Shown here piece after piece: positions 24,583 through 33,221 of a stretch of DNA of 64,000 nucleotides (within the stretch, counting starts at the first letter, position 1; the number at the start of each line of letters is the position of its first letter). A program made the translations under genes and the position numbers. Under the pieces are notes generated by a model, which ran no database searches, was not told the DNA's origin, and worked only from the letters and a program-made list of their open reading frames with translations. The DNA is from JBBREP01 sp036501845 (GTDB taxonomy: Bacteria > Actinomycetota > Acidimicrobiia > IMCC26256 > PALSA-610): contig DASXZO010000098.1 in the NCBI GenBank assembly GCA_036501845.1, forward strand, positions 14,037 to 78,036, in the 5' to 3' direction.

Positions 24583-27500
24583 TCAGTTGCCGGTCCAGAT
24601 CGACGAGCCCGACGTGACGCCCGCGACGTACCAGAACGCGTCGCCTTTCCCGTCGCCGTTGAAGTCGCCGGAGAGCGGCAGGTAGATCCCGTTCGCCGAG
24701 ACGTGCGGGCCGGGCTGCAACCCGGCGGGCGAGCCGTACCACACCGAGTCGGTAGCGGGTCCGGGCGCGTACCAGAGGATGTCGGTGGTGCCGTCGCCGT
24801 TGAAGTCGCCGACCACCGGGATGTACGAGTTGTGGATCGCCGGCGCGACCGCGGCCTGGATGAGGCCGAAGCCGCTGCCGAGCCACAGGTGCTCGCCGCC
24901 GGTACCGCCGGTGTACCAGAAGATGTCGTCGACGTGGTCGCCGTTGAAGTCACCGACGATCGGCGTGCCGCGCGTCTGGAGGCCGACGGTGCCGTGGGTG
25001 AAGCCGGTCGTGCCGCCGTTCCAGATCGGTTGGCTCTTCTGCGTGGGCCAGTCCCACACGATGTCGCTGAAGTTGTCGCCGTTGAAATCGCCGACTGCCG
25101 GCCGGTAGGTGCCGTTGACCACAGGGTCGGGCCCCGTGTGGAAGCCCGACGACGAGCCGAACCAGATGTGGTCGGCAGCCGGGCCCGGCGCGTACCAGAG
25201 GATGTCGTCGACGCCGTCGCCGTTGAAGTCGCCCACGAGCGGCTGGTACGTGCCGCTGATGTTGAGGTTGGAACCCTTCACGAACCCGTTGCTCGAGCCC
25301 CACCAAATCGGATCGGGGTCGGGGCCAGGGGCGTACCAGATGATGTCGGTCTTCCCGTCGCCGTTGAAGTCGCCGGTGATCGGCTTGTACACACTGTTGA
25401 TCGTGTAGTGCGATCCGAACGAGAACATCGACGTCCCCACGTTCGTGAGTGTGTTGACGTCGACCGGCGCGCTCACGTGCGCCGACGCGCCGCCCTGGTC
25501 GGTGACGGTGAGGGTCACGGTGCGCGCGCCCGATCCGCTGTACGTGTGCTGCGCGGTGAGCCCGGTCGCGGTGTGACCGTCACCGAAGTTCCACACATAG
25601 GTGGTGATCGGAGCTTCGTTGTCGACCGAGATGTGCGCGTCGAACGAGCAGTTCGTCTGCACGCACTTCCAGAGGAACGCGGGGAGCGGCGGAAGCTTCG
25701 CCGGGTTGATCGCGAGCAGCGTGCTGCCCGTGGCCCCGTCGTTGTCGGTGACGGTGAGGCGCACGTCGTAGGTGCCGCCGGCCGCGTAGGTGTGCTTCAC
25801 GTTCCTACCGGTGGTGGTGCCACCGTCGCCGAAGTCCCATGTCCAGGCCACAACGGTGCCGTCCGGGTCGTGCGACGGGCTGCCGCTGAAGCTGCACACG
25901 AGCTGGTCGCACGATTGCGTGAAGCTGGCGACGGGCGGCTGGTTGCCGTTGCCCGATGTGGGCACGAGCACGTTCTGGGCGAACTCCGACGTGCTCCCAT
26001 TGGAGTTCGTCGAGGTCGCGGTCACGACGTGGCCCGCCACACCGCCGGGCAACGGGATGACCGCGTTGCCGGTGCTGTCGGCCACTGCGCTGGTCTCGTA
26101 GGTCTCACCCGAGCCCCACACGCCGGCCGCCGAGTCGGCGAGGAACACCTCGATGGTGCAACTCGCGCACGTGGCCGCGGTGATCGCCGTCGGCTGCGCG
26201 TTCGAGAGCGTGGGTGCGATCATCTTGTCGTTCACGTTCACGTTGGCATTCGCCGACGTGTTCACCTTGGCGAACGGCGCCAGGTCGATGCCGAGCGCGG
26301 CCGTGCCGGTCTGGTTGTTGTTGAAGATCGAGTTCTGGGTGAACGTGTTCCCGTTGGTGTTCGTGAACACGTGGTTCGGGTCGAGCACCTCGTCGGGCTC
26401 CACCTGGATGCCGGCGTCGTTGTTGGCGATGATGTTCTGCTGCACCGTGATCTTGAACGCGCCGCCGTTGATGTTCAGGCCGAACAGCTTGTTGCCGGCG
26501 GCGGTGCCGTTGTTGGTCACGCCGATCTTGTTGAACGCAATCAGCGAGTTGTTGGTGCCCTTGTCCACCATCACGCCGCCGCGACCGTTGTCGACGACGG
26601 TGTTGAACTCGACGGTCTCGTGGTTCTGGTCGGGCGGGCACGGCAGGCTGCCGCAGTCACCTTTGCCCTCGAGGTGGATGCCCCAGTAGCCGTTGGCCGC
26701 GTACGACGGCGCGGTGTTGCCGGTGGGGTCGGTGCCGACGAGGTTGCCGATGACGGAGTTGAACTGTGTCGCGGCCTCGTGCGCCACCTCGATACCGGCC
26801 TGCCCATTCCCCGACACGAGGTTGCCCTCTTCCGTGCCGGTGCCGCCGATCATCGTGTGCTCGGACGCGCGTGTGATGTCGATCCCGTGCGACTCGGTGA
26901 AGCGTCGCTGCGTTCCGGTGGGGTCGAGGCCGACGATGTTGTTCTGGATCACGTTCCAGCTCGTCGGGAAGTTGTACGAACCGATGCCCTTGAAGTCGCA
27001 GCCCGAGATCACGTTGCGCGTGCCATTCCCGGGCGCGCCGATCTGGTTGTGGCTCGCGCCGTTCTGCAGCACGATGCAGCTCGCGTCGTTGAACGTCACG
27101 TGCTTCGGGTCGTAGGCGCCCGTGGGCGTGAGCCCGAGCATGTCTCCGACCACCGTGTTGAAGTCGGAACTGGCGGTGTCGAAGTTCAGATCCTGCGAGA
27201 ACCCGTGGATGTCGAGCCCCTCGAAGGTGTTGTGGCTGGACGCGATCACGAAGGCGGGGAAGGTGCCCGGGCCCTTCCCGGCGAGCTCGATGCCGTAGAC
27301 CGCGTTGTCGACGAGCGGATCACTGTTGGCGCTGGAACCGGGCTGGGTGAAGCCGTTGATGATGATGCCGCTGGTATTCGTGAGCGGCGGCAGCGCGCTC
27401 TGCGGTGTGATCGTCTGCACGCCGCTGCCCGGGATGTTGAAGTCGATTTCCGCGGCACCCGACGCTGCGTTGGCCTCCTGGACCGCGGCGCGCAATGTGC

Positions 27501-28440
27501 ACTGGCCCGCGGTCGCGGTCGAGCAGGTGCCGTTGACGTGCGCGTCGCCGCCGTCGGCCGTGGAGTTGACCACGAACGTCGTCGGTGTGTTCGGCGTGAC
27601 CGACGCGTGCGCCACGGTGCCACTGCCGCTCGACGAGGCGTGACCGGCCACAGCCTGCACGTCGGCCATTGTGAGGCAGCCGTCGCCGTTCACGTCGGCG
27701 TACGCGTCGGCGGTGCACTCGTTGCCGGACTCGGCGCCGTCTACCCATGCGGCCGCCAAGCCGTTGGCGTCGCCGGCCGAAGGCGCGCCCGAGTGGTCCA
27801 CTCCGAGCGGTGCGCCGTGCGCGAGCCCGCCGTTGCGTGTCAACGAACCCGCAGGCGCGGCCCAGTTCGTACGCGAGGTCCCGACGTGGAAGGTGATGTC
27901 GGTGGCCGCGAGTCGCGTGCCCTTACCGGCTGACGACGCGAGCAGGGTGCCGTCGGGCGCCACGAGCTGGGTGCTGTCGAGCCGCAGGTGCACCGTGCCG
28001 GGCTGCAACGCGATCACGTCGATCTCGGCCAGTGCACTCGACGGCGCCTGGCGCGAGCCGGCGCAGGCAGAGCCCGTGCATGACCAGGCTCCCAGTGTGG
28101 TGCGGTCGGAGGCGTCGGGCGTCTCGAGCCCGTGGAGCGCCGCGCCCGACGGCATCGTCGCGTCCCACACCACCTTGGAGATGTCGAGGGCACCGTCGTC
28201 GTAGCGCAGGCTCGTCTCGAAGGCCGCCAGCGTGGGTGCGTTGGTGGCGACGAGCTGCAAGCGCACGAGCTGGCCGAGCGGCAGCGTCGTCGGGCCGGTG
28301 ATCCGCAGCCCCGGCGTGGCCGCGGCCGTGACCGAACCGCCCGCCGCAGTGAGTCCCGAGGGAATGGCGACGCTTCCGAACGCGCCGATCGCCAGCGCGG
28401 CTGTGAGCGCGATGACGGGAAATGCACGTGTTGTAGGCAC
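24583..28440 (-). CDS. Giant surface protein: cohesin-like, dockerin-like, CSLREA, beta-helix, PKD x2, FG-GAP x6
   Basis: A 1285-residue exported protein. A GTG at 28440 follows GGAGG by 8 nt and opens a clean signal peptide (about residues 1-38). A cohesin-like sandwich follows (LRITGPTTLPLGQLVRLQL). The dockerin-like part has one canonical Ca loop, DVNGDGCLTMAD (about 250), whereas its first loop (GVDHSGAPSAGD) has lost the first Asp. Then come CSLREA (CTLRAAVQEAN, about 313), a beta-helix (about 340-800), two PKD domains (WDFGDGG near 868, WNFGDGH near 952) and six FG-GAP/VCBS repeats (VGDFNGDG, about 1010-1285). It is paralogous to 12189-15821, differing in the C-terminal module. The repeats match the divergent gene at 28646. 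Confidence 0.8.
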   Translation of the reverse strand: MPTTRAFPVIALTAALAIGAFGSVAIPSGLTAAGGSVTAAATPGLRITGPTTLPLGQLVRLQLVATNAPTLAAFETSLRYDDGALDISKVVWDATMPSGAALHGLETPDASDRTTLGAWSCTGSACAGSRQAPSSALAEIDVIALQPGTVHLRLDSTQLVAPDGTLLASSAGKGTRLAATDITFHVGTSRTNWAAPAGSLTRNGGLAHGAPLGVDHSGAPSAGDANGLAAAWVDGAESGNECTADAYADVNGDGCLTMADVQAVAGHASSSGSGTVAHASVTPNTPTTFVVNSTADGGDAHVNGTCSTATAGQCTLRAAVQEANAASGAAEIDFNIPGSGVQTITPQSALPPLTNTSGIIINGFTQPGSSANSDPLVDNAVYGIELAGKGPGTFPAFVIASSHNTFEGLDIHGFSQDLNFDTASSDFNTVVGDMLGLTPTGAYDPKHVTFNDASCIVLQNGASHNQIGAPGNGTRNVISGCDFKGIGSYNFPTSWNVIQNNIVGLDPTGTQRRFTESHGIDITRASEHTMIGGTGTEEGNLVSGNGQAGIEVAHEAATQFNSVIGNLVGTDPTGNTAPSYAANGYWGIHLEGKGDCGSLPCPPDQNHETVEFNTVVDNGRGGVMVDKGTNNSLIAFNKIGVTNNGTAAGNKLFGLNINGGAFKITVQQNIIANNDAGIQVEPDEVLDPNHVFTNTNGNTFTQNSIFNNNQTGTAALGIDLAPFAKVNTSANANVNVNDKMIAPTLSNAQPTAITAATCASCTIEVFLADSAAGVWGSGETYETSAVADSTGNAVIPLPGGVAGHVVTATSTNSNGSTSEFAQNVLVPTSGNGNQPPVASFTQSCDQLVCSFSGSPSHDPDGTVVAWTWDFGDGGTTTGRNVKHTYAAGGTYDVRLTVTDNDGATGSTLLAINPAKLPPLPAFLWKCVQTNCSFDAHISVDNEAPITTYVWNFGDGHTATGLTAQHTYSGSGARTVTLTVTDQGGASAHVSAPVDVNTLTNVGTSMFSFGSHYTINSVYKPITGDFNGDGKTDIIWYAPGPDPDPIWWGSSNGFVKGSNLNISGTYQPLVGDFNGDGVDDILWYAPGPAADHIWFGSSSGFHTGPDPVVNGTYRPAVGDFNGDNFSDIVWDWPTQKSQPIWNGGTTGFTHGTVGLQTRGTPIVGDFNGDHVDDIFWYTGGTGGEHLWLGSGFGLIQAAVAPAIHNSYIPVVGDFNGDGTTDILWYAPGPATDSVWYGSPAGLQPGPHVSANGIYLPLSGDFNGDGKGDAFWYVAGVTSGSSIWTGN

Positions 28441-28645
28441 TCGCCTGACCTCCACTATTGCCCCTCGAAAGATGGTGCCGGTCCGCCGGGCCGGTTCCGT
28501 GCCAAGCGTGTCAACCACGCAGAATTCTGTCAGGCCGGGGCCGTTGAAATCGGAACCAACGCCGCAACGGGGATCTCCGGGTGGAGTAATTGGTACATAC
28601 GTCCTTCGGGCCGGCACGCGGCTCGGGCGCCGACGAGGAGGCGAT

Positions 28646-29635
28646 GTGTCGCGGATCGGATCACGGATTGGCGCGGGTGGGGCGGCGCTCGTGCTGGCAG
28701 CCACCTGCGCCGCAGTGGCGTCGACGGGGTCCGCAGCCGCGGCATCTCCGGCTGCGACGACTGCGACGCGGCACGCCACGCCCGCGACGAGCTCCTTGTT
28801 CACCGTGGGATCGCGACTGTCGATCTTCGGGCACTACCTCGCCATCCCAGGCGACTTCAACGGCGACGGCAAGAGCGACATCCTCTGGTACACGGCCGGC
28901 CCCAAGCCCGACTCGCTCTGGTACTCGGCCGGCAGCGGGTTCACGGCCGGGCCGAGCGTGTCGATCAGCGGCACGTACAAGCCGGCCGTCGGTGACTTCA
29001 ACGGCGACGGCAAGGCCGACATCTTCTGGTACGCGCAGGCGCCGGCGAAGTCGGTGATCTGGTACGGCGCGGCTTCCGGTTTCACGGTCGGACCGGCGTT
29101 CTCGATCGTCGGCAACTACAAGCGCGTCGTCGGCGACTGGAACGGCGACGGCCTCGACGACATCATCTGGGTGAACCCTGCCACCGGTGCGCCGCAGAGC
29201 GTCTGGTACGGCGCGGCCGTGGGCTTCACCAAGTCGTCGGTCGAGATCGGTGGTCCGCGCGGTATGCCGCTCCTCGGCGACTTCAACGGCGACGGCCATG
29301 ACGACGCGTTCTTCTACCAAGCGGGGAACGGCGTCGAGACGCTCTGGCTCGGCAGCGGCACCGCGCCCGTGGTGGCCAATGCGCCGAACGTCTCTGGCAC
29401 GTACTCGCCGGTCACGGGTGACTTCAACGGTGACGACGCCACCGACATCTTCTGGTACGTACCGGGCACGGATCCGGTGTCGCTCGGCTCGTCGACCGGT
29501 CTGCGCAACGGACCCGCGCAGACGATCCACGGGCTCTACAAGCCGTTCGTGGGCGACTTCAACGGTGACGGCCACGCCGACATCTTCTGGTTCCGGCCCG
29601 GCAGCAACACCAGCAGCATCTGGTTCGGCGCCTGA
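28646..29635 (+). CDS. Secreted FG-GAP/VCBS propeller protein
   Basis: A 329-residue exported protein: signal peptide (about 1-33), an Ala/Thr-rich linker, then six repeats of about 47 residues, each with a Ca-binding VGDFNGDG...D motif followed by an aromatic IWYG-type strand. The repeats would fold into a beta-propeller of the integrin-alpha type, used for adhesion or polysaccharide binding. The GTG at 28646 follows GAGGAGG closely. It is divergent from the giant surface protein whose C-terminus carries the same repeats, with a 205-bp shared upstream region. Confidence 0.8.
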   Translation: MSRIGSRIGAGGAALVLAATCAAVASTGSAAAASPAATTATRHATPATSSLFTVGSRLSIFGHYLAIPGDFNGDGKSDILWYTAGPKPDSLWYSAGSGFTAGPSVSISGTYKPAVGDFNGDGKADIFWYAQAPAKSVIWYGAASGFTVGPAFSIVGNYKRVVGDWNGDGLDDIIWVNPATGAPQSVWYGAAVGFTKSSVEIGGPRGMPLLGDFNGDGHDDAFFYQAGNGVETLWLGSGTAPVVANAPNVSGTYSPVTGDFNGDDATDIFWYVPGTDPVSLGSSTGLRNGPAQTIHGLYKPFVGDFNGDGHADIFWFRPGSNTSSIWFGA

Positions 29636-29663
29636 GCCGCATTTGCCGAGGGGTGGGTGGTGG

Positions 29664-30311
29664 TTAGGCGTCTTCGCGCAGGAGTTCGACCGCGCGGCTG
29701 CGGTCGGGTACCTCGAGCTTGCGCAGGATCGCGGCGATGTGGCTGCGCACCGTCACCTGAGCCACGAACATGCGGTTCGCGATCTCGCGCGTCGACAGAC
29801 CCTCGTCGAGGAGCTCCAACACCTCACGCTCGCGGTCACTGAGCTCAGCGATCTTCGGCCGGCGCGCGAGCAGTTTGGCGTCGCGGTCGCGGCGGCCGAA
29901 CTCCACGATCAAACGGCGCACCATGCTCGCCGGCAGCGCGGTCTCGCCCGCGAGCACACGGTTCAGCGACTCGACGAGCTCCGCTGACGACACGCCCTTC
30001 ACGAGGTAGCCCAGCGCGCCGGCGCCGATCGCGGCGAAGAGGTCGTCGTCGTCGCTCGACACGGTGAGCATCACCACTGCCGTCTCCGGACGCTGGCGCA
30101 CGATCTCGCGTGCCGCGCGAATGCCGCTGCCAGGCATGCGCACGTCGAGCACGGCGAGCGCGGCATCGTGCTCGACGACGGCTTCGACGGCGGACGGCGC
30201 GTCGCGCACAGTGGCGCGCACATCGAAACCGGCATCGGTGAGCGCGCGTGCAACGAGCTCGCGTGTGGGCGGGTGGTCGTCGGCAACGACGACGGATGAA
30301 CCATTCACCAT
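29664..30311 (-). CDS. NarL/FixJ-family response regulator
   Basis: A 215-residue regulator. The receiver domain has VVVADDHP, the phospho-acceptor Asp in AVLDVRMPG (about residue 52) and the Lys in LVKGVSS; the C-terminal LuxR-type HTH reads LSDREREVLELLDEG and TREIANRMFVAQVTVRSH. Its ATG overlaps the end of the kinase gene by 7 nt, so the two form a translationally coupled two-component system. Possible targets are the surface-protein genes immediately upstream of it on the map, but that is inference. Confidence 0.92.
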   Translation of the reverse strand: MVNGSSVVVADDHPPTRELVARALTDAGFDVRATVRDAPSAVEAVVEHDAALAVLDVRMPGSGIRAAREIVRQRPETAVVMLTVSSDDDDLFAAIGAGALGYLVKGVSSAELVESLNRVLAGETALPASMVRRLIVEFGRRDRDAKLLARRPKIAELSDREREVLELLDEGLSTREIANRMFVAQVTVRSHIAAILRKLEVPDRSRAVELLREDA

Positions 30312-31849
30312 CGAACCTCTACGTCTGTTCCGCGGCCCGGCGTGGAGCGGATCACCACGCCGCCACCGATCTTTTCTGCTCGCTCGGCCATTGATTGCAG
30401 GCCGTACGAACCGTTGCGCTTCGTGCCGTCCACCACGAACCCGGCGCCGTCGTCGCGTACGACGAGACGGTCGCCATCCGACTCCTTCGACACCACGACG
30501 TGCACCCATCGCGCGCCGCCGTGACGGCACGCGTTCGTCGTGGCCTCGCGCGCGATGCGCACGAGGTCCTCCATCACCGCCGGCGACACGCGGAATCCGG
30601 AATCCACGTCGAGGCGCAGCTCGCTCCCGAACTGGTCGGTGACGGTTTCCAGCGTGCGGCGCAGCACCGACTCGAGGTCGCGATTGGTGTTCGCGGTGAG
30701 GGCCGCGATCGCCCGGCGCGACTCGTAGAGCGCGCGTTCGGCCGACGACGACACGAGTTGGGTGCGGCCGTTCGTTCCCCACGCGACTGCCTCCGACGCG
30801 CCCCAGGAACGCGTCTCGGACACGATGAACGCGAGCTCCTGGGCCAGGCCGTCGTGCAAGTCGCGCGCGACGCGGCGCCGTTCCTGTTCGACCGCGAGCG
30901 CGGCGCGTTCTTGCCAGTACGACGAGATCTCACCCATCGCACCCACGAGCCACGCGGCGTAGGCCGCGAGCCTGATCACGTCACCGGTGTAGAGCCAGCG
31001 GCTGAACTCCGACAGGAACAACGCAAAGTTCACTTGCGCGATCGACGCCAGTCCGGCGCCGAGCGCCAGCCACCACGCGAACGGCTCGCGCCGGCGCGCT
31101 CGCGCCGCGAAGCCGATGCACGCAATGGCGAAGAGCGCGGCAAGCACGATCTGCACCACCGACACACTGCGCTCGAAGTCGAGACGCGGATTCGTACTGC
31201 TGAGGGAGAAGGCCGGAGTGTTGTCGGCGGGAAGCGGCACCAGAGGACCGAGCACACCGAACACGACCACCACGGCTGCGCCGCCGATCCAGAAGCCTCG
31301 GAGCTGGGCCGCCGTCGCGTCGACCGCACCGGGCCACGTGGCCGCGGCCGCGAGTGCCGCACCGGCGACGAGCTGGGCGCCGATCGGCAGCCACGTGGCG
31401 AAGCTCGGGCCCGTGGTGCCGTGGATGAACAGGTGCGGCAACGCAAGGATCAGCGCGTCGGACGCCGCGAGCAGGAACATGCCGGAGGCCACGAGCGCGC
31501 GGTCGCCACCGTGGCTCATCCGGTAGCGACCCACCACGAGGTAGCCCACCAGCGTCGCGATCAGCGTGGCTGCGGTCTCGAGCGAGATCTTGAGGGTCGG
31601 CGCCGTATACGCGACGCGGAACCCGGGCACGAGCGCGACCACGGCAGTGGCCGCCACGGCCACCCCCAGCACGGACCAGAGCATCCGTGTCTCGAGTCGT
31701 TGCGACATCTGCTGCAACATCTCGTGCGGAATCTCGCGCTTCTCGTCGGCACCGGCCGAGTGCCGGCCCACCGGCGCCCAGTCTCGCGTGGCGAGCGCGG
31801 CCTGTCCGGGCGGGCCGTCGCGGGTGGCCAGCGCGGCGATGACACCCAT
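30305..31849 (-). CDS. Membrane sensor histidine kinase (HisKA_3 / NarX type)
   Basis: A 514-residue kinase. About seven hydrophobic helices occupy residues 50-320 without a large extracytoplasmic domain. The phospho-acceptor region is RRRVARDLHDGLAQELAF (His near 330), and the HATPase_c domain ends the protein (NACRHGGARWVHV, VRDDGAGF, GLQSMAERAEKIGG). The stimulus is unknown. ATG 31849 is used; it lacks a strong ribosome-binding site and a downstream ATG near 31720 is possible. Divergent from the secreted protein at 31963. Confidence 0.9.
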   Translation of the reverse strand: MGVIAALATRDGPPGQAALATRDWAPVGRHSAGADEKREIPHEMLQQMSQRLETRMLWSVLGVAVAATAVVALVPGFRVAYTAPTLKISLETAATLIATLVGYLVVGRYRMSHGGDRALVASGMFLLAASDALILALPHLFIHGTTGPSFATWLPIGAQLVAGAALAAAATWPGAVDATAAQLRGFWIGGAAVVVVFGVLGPLVPLPADNTPAFSLSSTNPRLDFERSVSVVQIVLAALFAIACIGFAARARRREPFAWWLALGAGLASIAQVNFALFLSEFSRWLYTGDVIRLAAYAAWLVGAMGEISSYWQERAALAVEQERRRVARDLHDGLAQELAFIVSETRSWGASEAVAWGTNGRTQLVSSSAERALYESRRAIAALTANTNRDLESVLRRTLETVTDQFGSELRLDVDSGFRVSPAVMEDLVRIAREATTNACRHGGARWVHVVVSKESDGDRLVVRDDGAGFVVDGTKRNGSYGLQSMAERAEKIGGGVVIRSTPGRGTDVEVRW

Positions 31850-31962
31850 TTGAGCGTTTGTTGTCCGTACGGGGAACGCCTCGGCATCGAATACCCGAGG
31901 CGAGGCGGAGAGGCCGTCTCGTGTGCTTGCCGCCCGTGCGCGGCTGGACAGGAGGTCCATCT

Positions 31963-32649
31963 GTGAGATTCACCCGTACTGCACGCCGTATTGCCGGCGT
32001 GAGCGTCGCTGCGGTCGCCATCACGGGGCTCGGCGTCGGTGTCGCTCTGGCCAGCATGCCGGTCGACAGCAACGCCCGTGCCACTGGTCGGGGTGTGAAC
32101 GAGTTCGCGATGACGGGTGCGTACTTCAACGGCCACACCACGAACTTCACCTACACCCGTGGCTTTTGGTGCGACACGAGCGTGAAGTCGACGGCGTCGA
32201 GCGGTTGTGAAGCCGGCGCCAACTACAACAAGGCACCGTCGTCGCAGCACGACCCGCTGTACATCACGGTGCCGCTCGGATTCAGCGTGCCCATGAACAT
32301 GGAACAGTGCCCGCAGGGACTGATCTGTGTGGACCACCCCGGCACGATCGACCTGACCCGGCTCGAGCCTGCGCTCAAGCCGCTGTACCCGAAGCTCACC
32401 GACGCGCAGCTCACCGCGGCGTTGAAGGACTACGAGGTGCCCGGGCACAGCCACTTCATCACCGACGCCAACAACGACAAGCCCGAGTTCTGGGACGTGA
32501 AGGTGATCGGCGTGGAGAGCCCGAAGGTCTACGCCGACATCAACGCGCACAAGTCGTACGCGTACATCCAGCAGTTGCTGAACCAGCACAACAAGGCAGT
32601 GGTCGGACCCATCGACACGAACCTGTTCTTGTACTTCGGCGTCAACTGA
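31963..32649 (+). CDS. Secreted protein of unknown function
   Basis: A 228-residue exported protein. A basic N-terminus (RFTRTARRIAG) and hydrophobic core end in an AxA-like ALASMP cleavage region. The mature part has four Cys (in FWCDT, GCEAG, QCPQG, ICVDH) that could form two disulfides, and a His-containing PGHSHFITD motif. GTG 31963 follows AGGAGG by about 8 nt. A stem-loop terminator follows the gene. No family recognised. Confidence 0.7.
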   Translation: MRFTRTARRIAGVSVAAVAITGLGVGVALASMPVDSNARATGRGVNEFAMTGAYFNGHTTNFTYTRGFWCDTSVKSTASSGCEAGANYNKAPSSQHDPLYITVPLGFSVPMNMEQCPQGLICVDHPGTIDLTRLEPALKPLYPKLTDAQLTAALKDYEVPGHSHFITDANNDKPEFWDVKVIGVESPKVYADINAHKSYAYIQQLLNQHNKAVVGPIDTNLFLYFGVN

Positions 32650-32671
32650 GTTTCATTCGGGCCGGCAGAGC

Positions 32672-32706
32672 GGCGCGGGGTGCGGAGTGCACCCCGCGCC
32701 GTCTTT
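32672..32706 (+). terminator. Stem-loop terminator
   Basis: GGCGCGGGGTGC (32672-32683) pairs perfectly with GCACCCCGCGCC (32689-32700) around a 5-nt loop, followed by GTCTTT. It lies between the secreted protein gene and the MaoC-like gene. Confidence 0.7.
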
Positions 32707-32731
32707 GTGTGCCTCGCGTAATGTGCCTGGC

Positions 32732-33214
32732 ATGAGTGAAGCGGCTTCGAAGGCGTTCGAGTTGTTCCAGGCCGACGTCGGCAACGACGAGGGCACGGGC
32801 GAGTGGTTCCAGGTCACCCAGCAACAGATCGACCAGTTCGCCGACGTCACGCTCGACCACCAGTTCATCCACGTGGATCCCGAGCGAGCGAAGGCCACGC
32901 CGTTCGGCACCACGATCGCCCACGGCATGCTCACGCTGTCGATGCTCACGCACCTCGCCGCCGGTGCGAGCAGCGCGCCGCCCGACCCCGCCAAGTACGC
33001 GGGCGTGCTCATGGGCATCAACTACGGCTTCAACAAGGTGCGCTTCGTGAACCCCGTCAAGGTCGGATCGCGCATCCGTGCTCGTGCGGTCACCACGAAC
33101 GTCGAGTTGAAGGGCAACGCGATCGACGTCACCCGCAACTTCACCGTCGAGATCGACGGCGAGGAGAAGCCGGCCCTCGTGGCCGAGTGGGTGACGCGGA
33201 CCGTGTACGCCTGA
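32732..33214 (+). CDS. MaoC-like (R)-specific enoyl-CoA hydratase
   Basis: A 160-residue hot-dog-fold protein. The hydratase-2 signature is visible as TLDHQFIHVDPERA (about residues 42-55), which carries the catalytic Asp and His, followed by TPFGTTIAHGMLTLSML. These enzymes hydrate trans-2-enoyl-CoA to the (R)-3-hydroxy product in fatty acid or polyester metabolism. ATG 32732 starts the conserved part. Confidence 0.9.
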   Translation: MSEAASKAFELFQADVGNDEGTGEWFQVTQQQIDQFADVTLDHQFIHVDPERAKATPFGTTIAHGMLTLSMLTHLAAGASSAPPDPAKYAGVLMGINYGFNKVRFVNPVKVGSRIRARAVTTNVELKGNAIDVTRNFTVEIDGEEKPALVAEWVTRTVYA

Positions 33215-33221
33215 CGCCGGC

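Noticed and set aside
13226..25850. Repeated WDFGD and NGDG motifs as possible recent gene duplications within each protein
   Set aside because: They are ordinary PKD and FG-GAP domain motifs, already explained by the modular architecture.
24703..27933. 1076-codon plus-strand frame opposite the second giant surface protein
   Set aside because: Mirror of the repeat-rich coding strand; composition typical of antisense GC-rich DNA and no recognisable domain.
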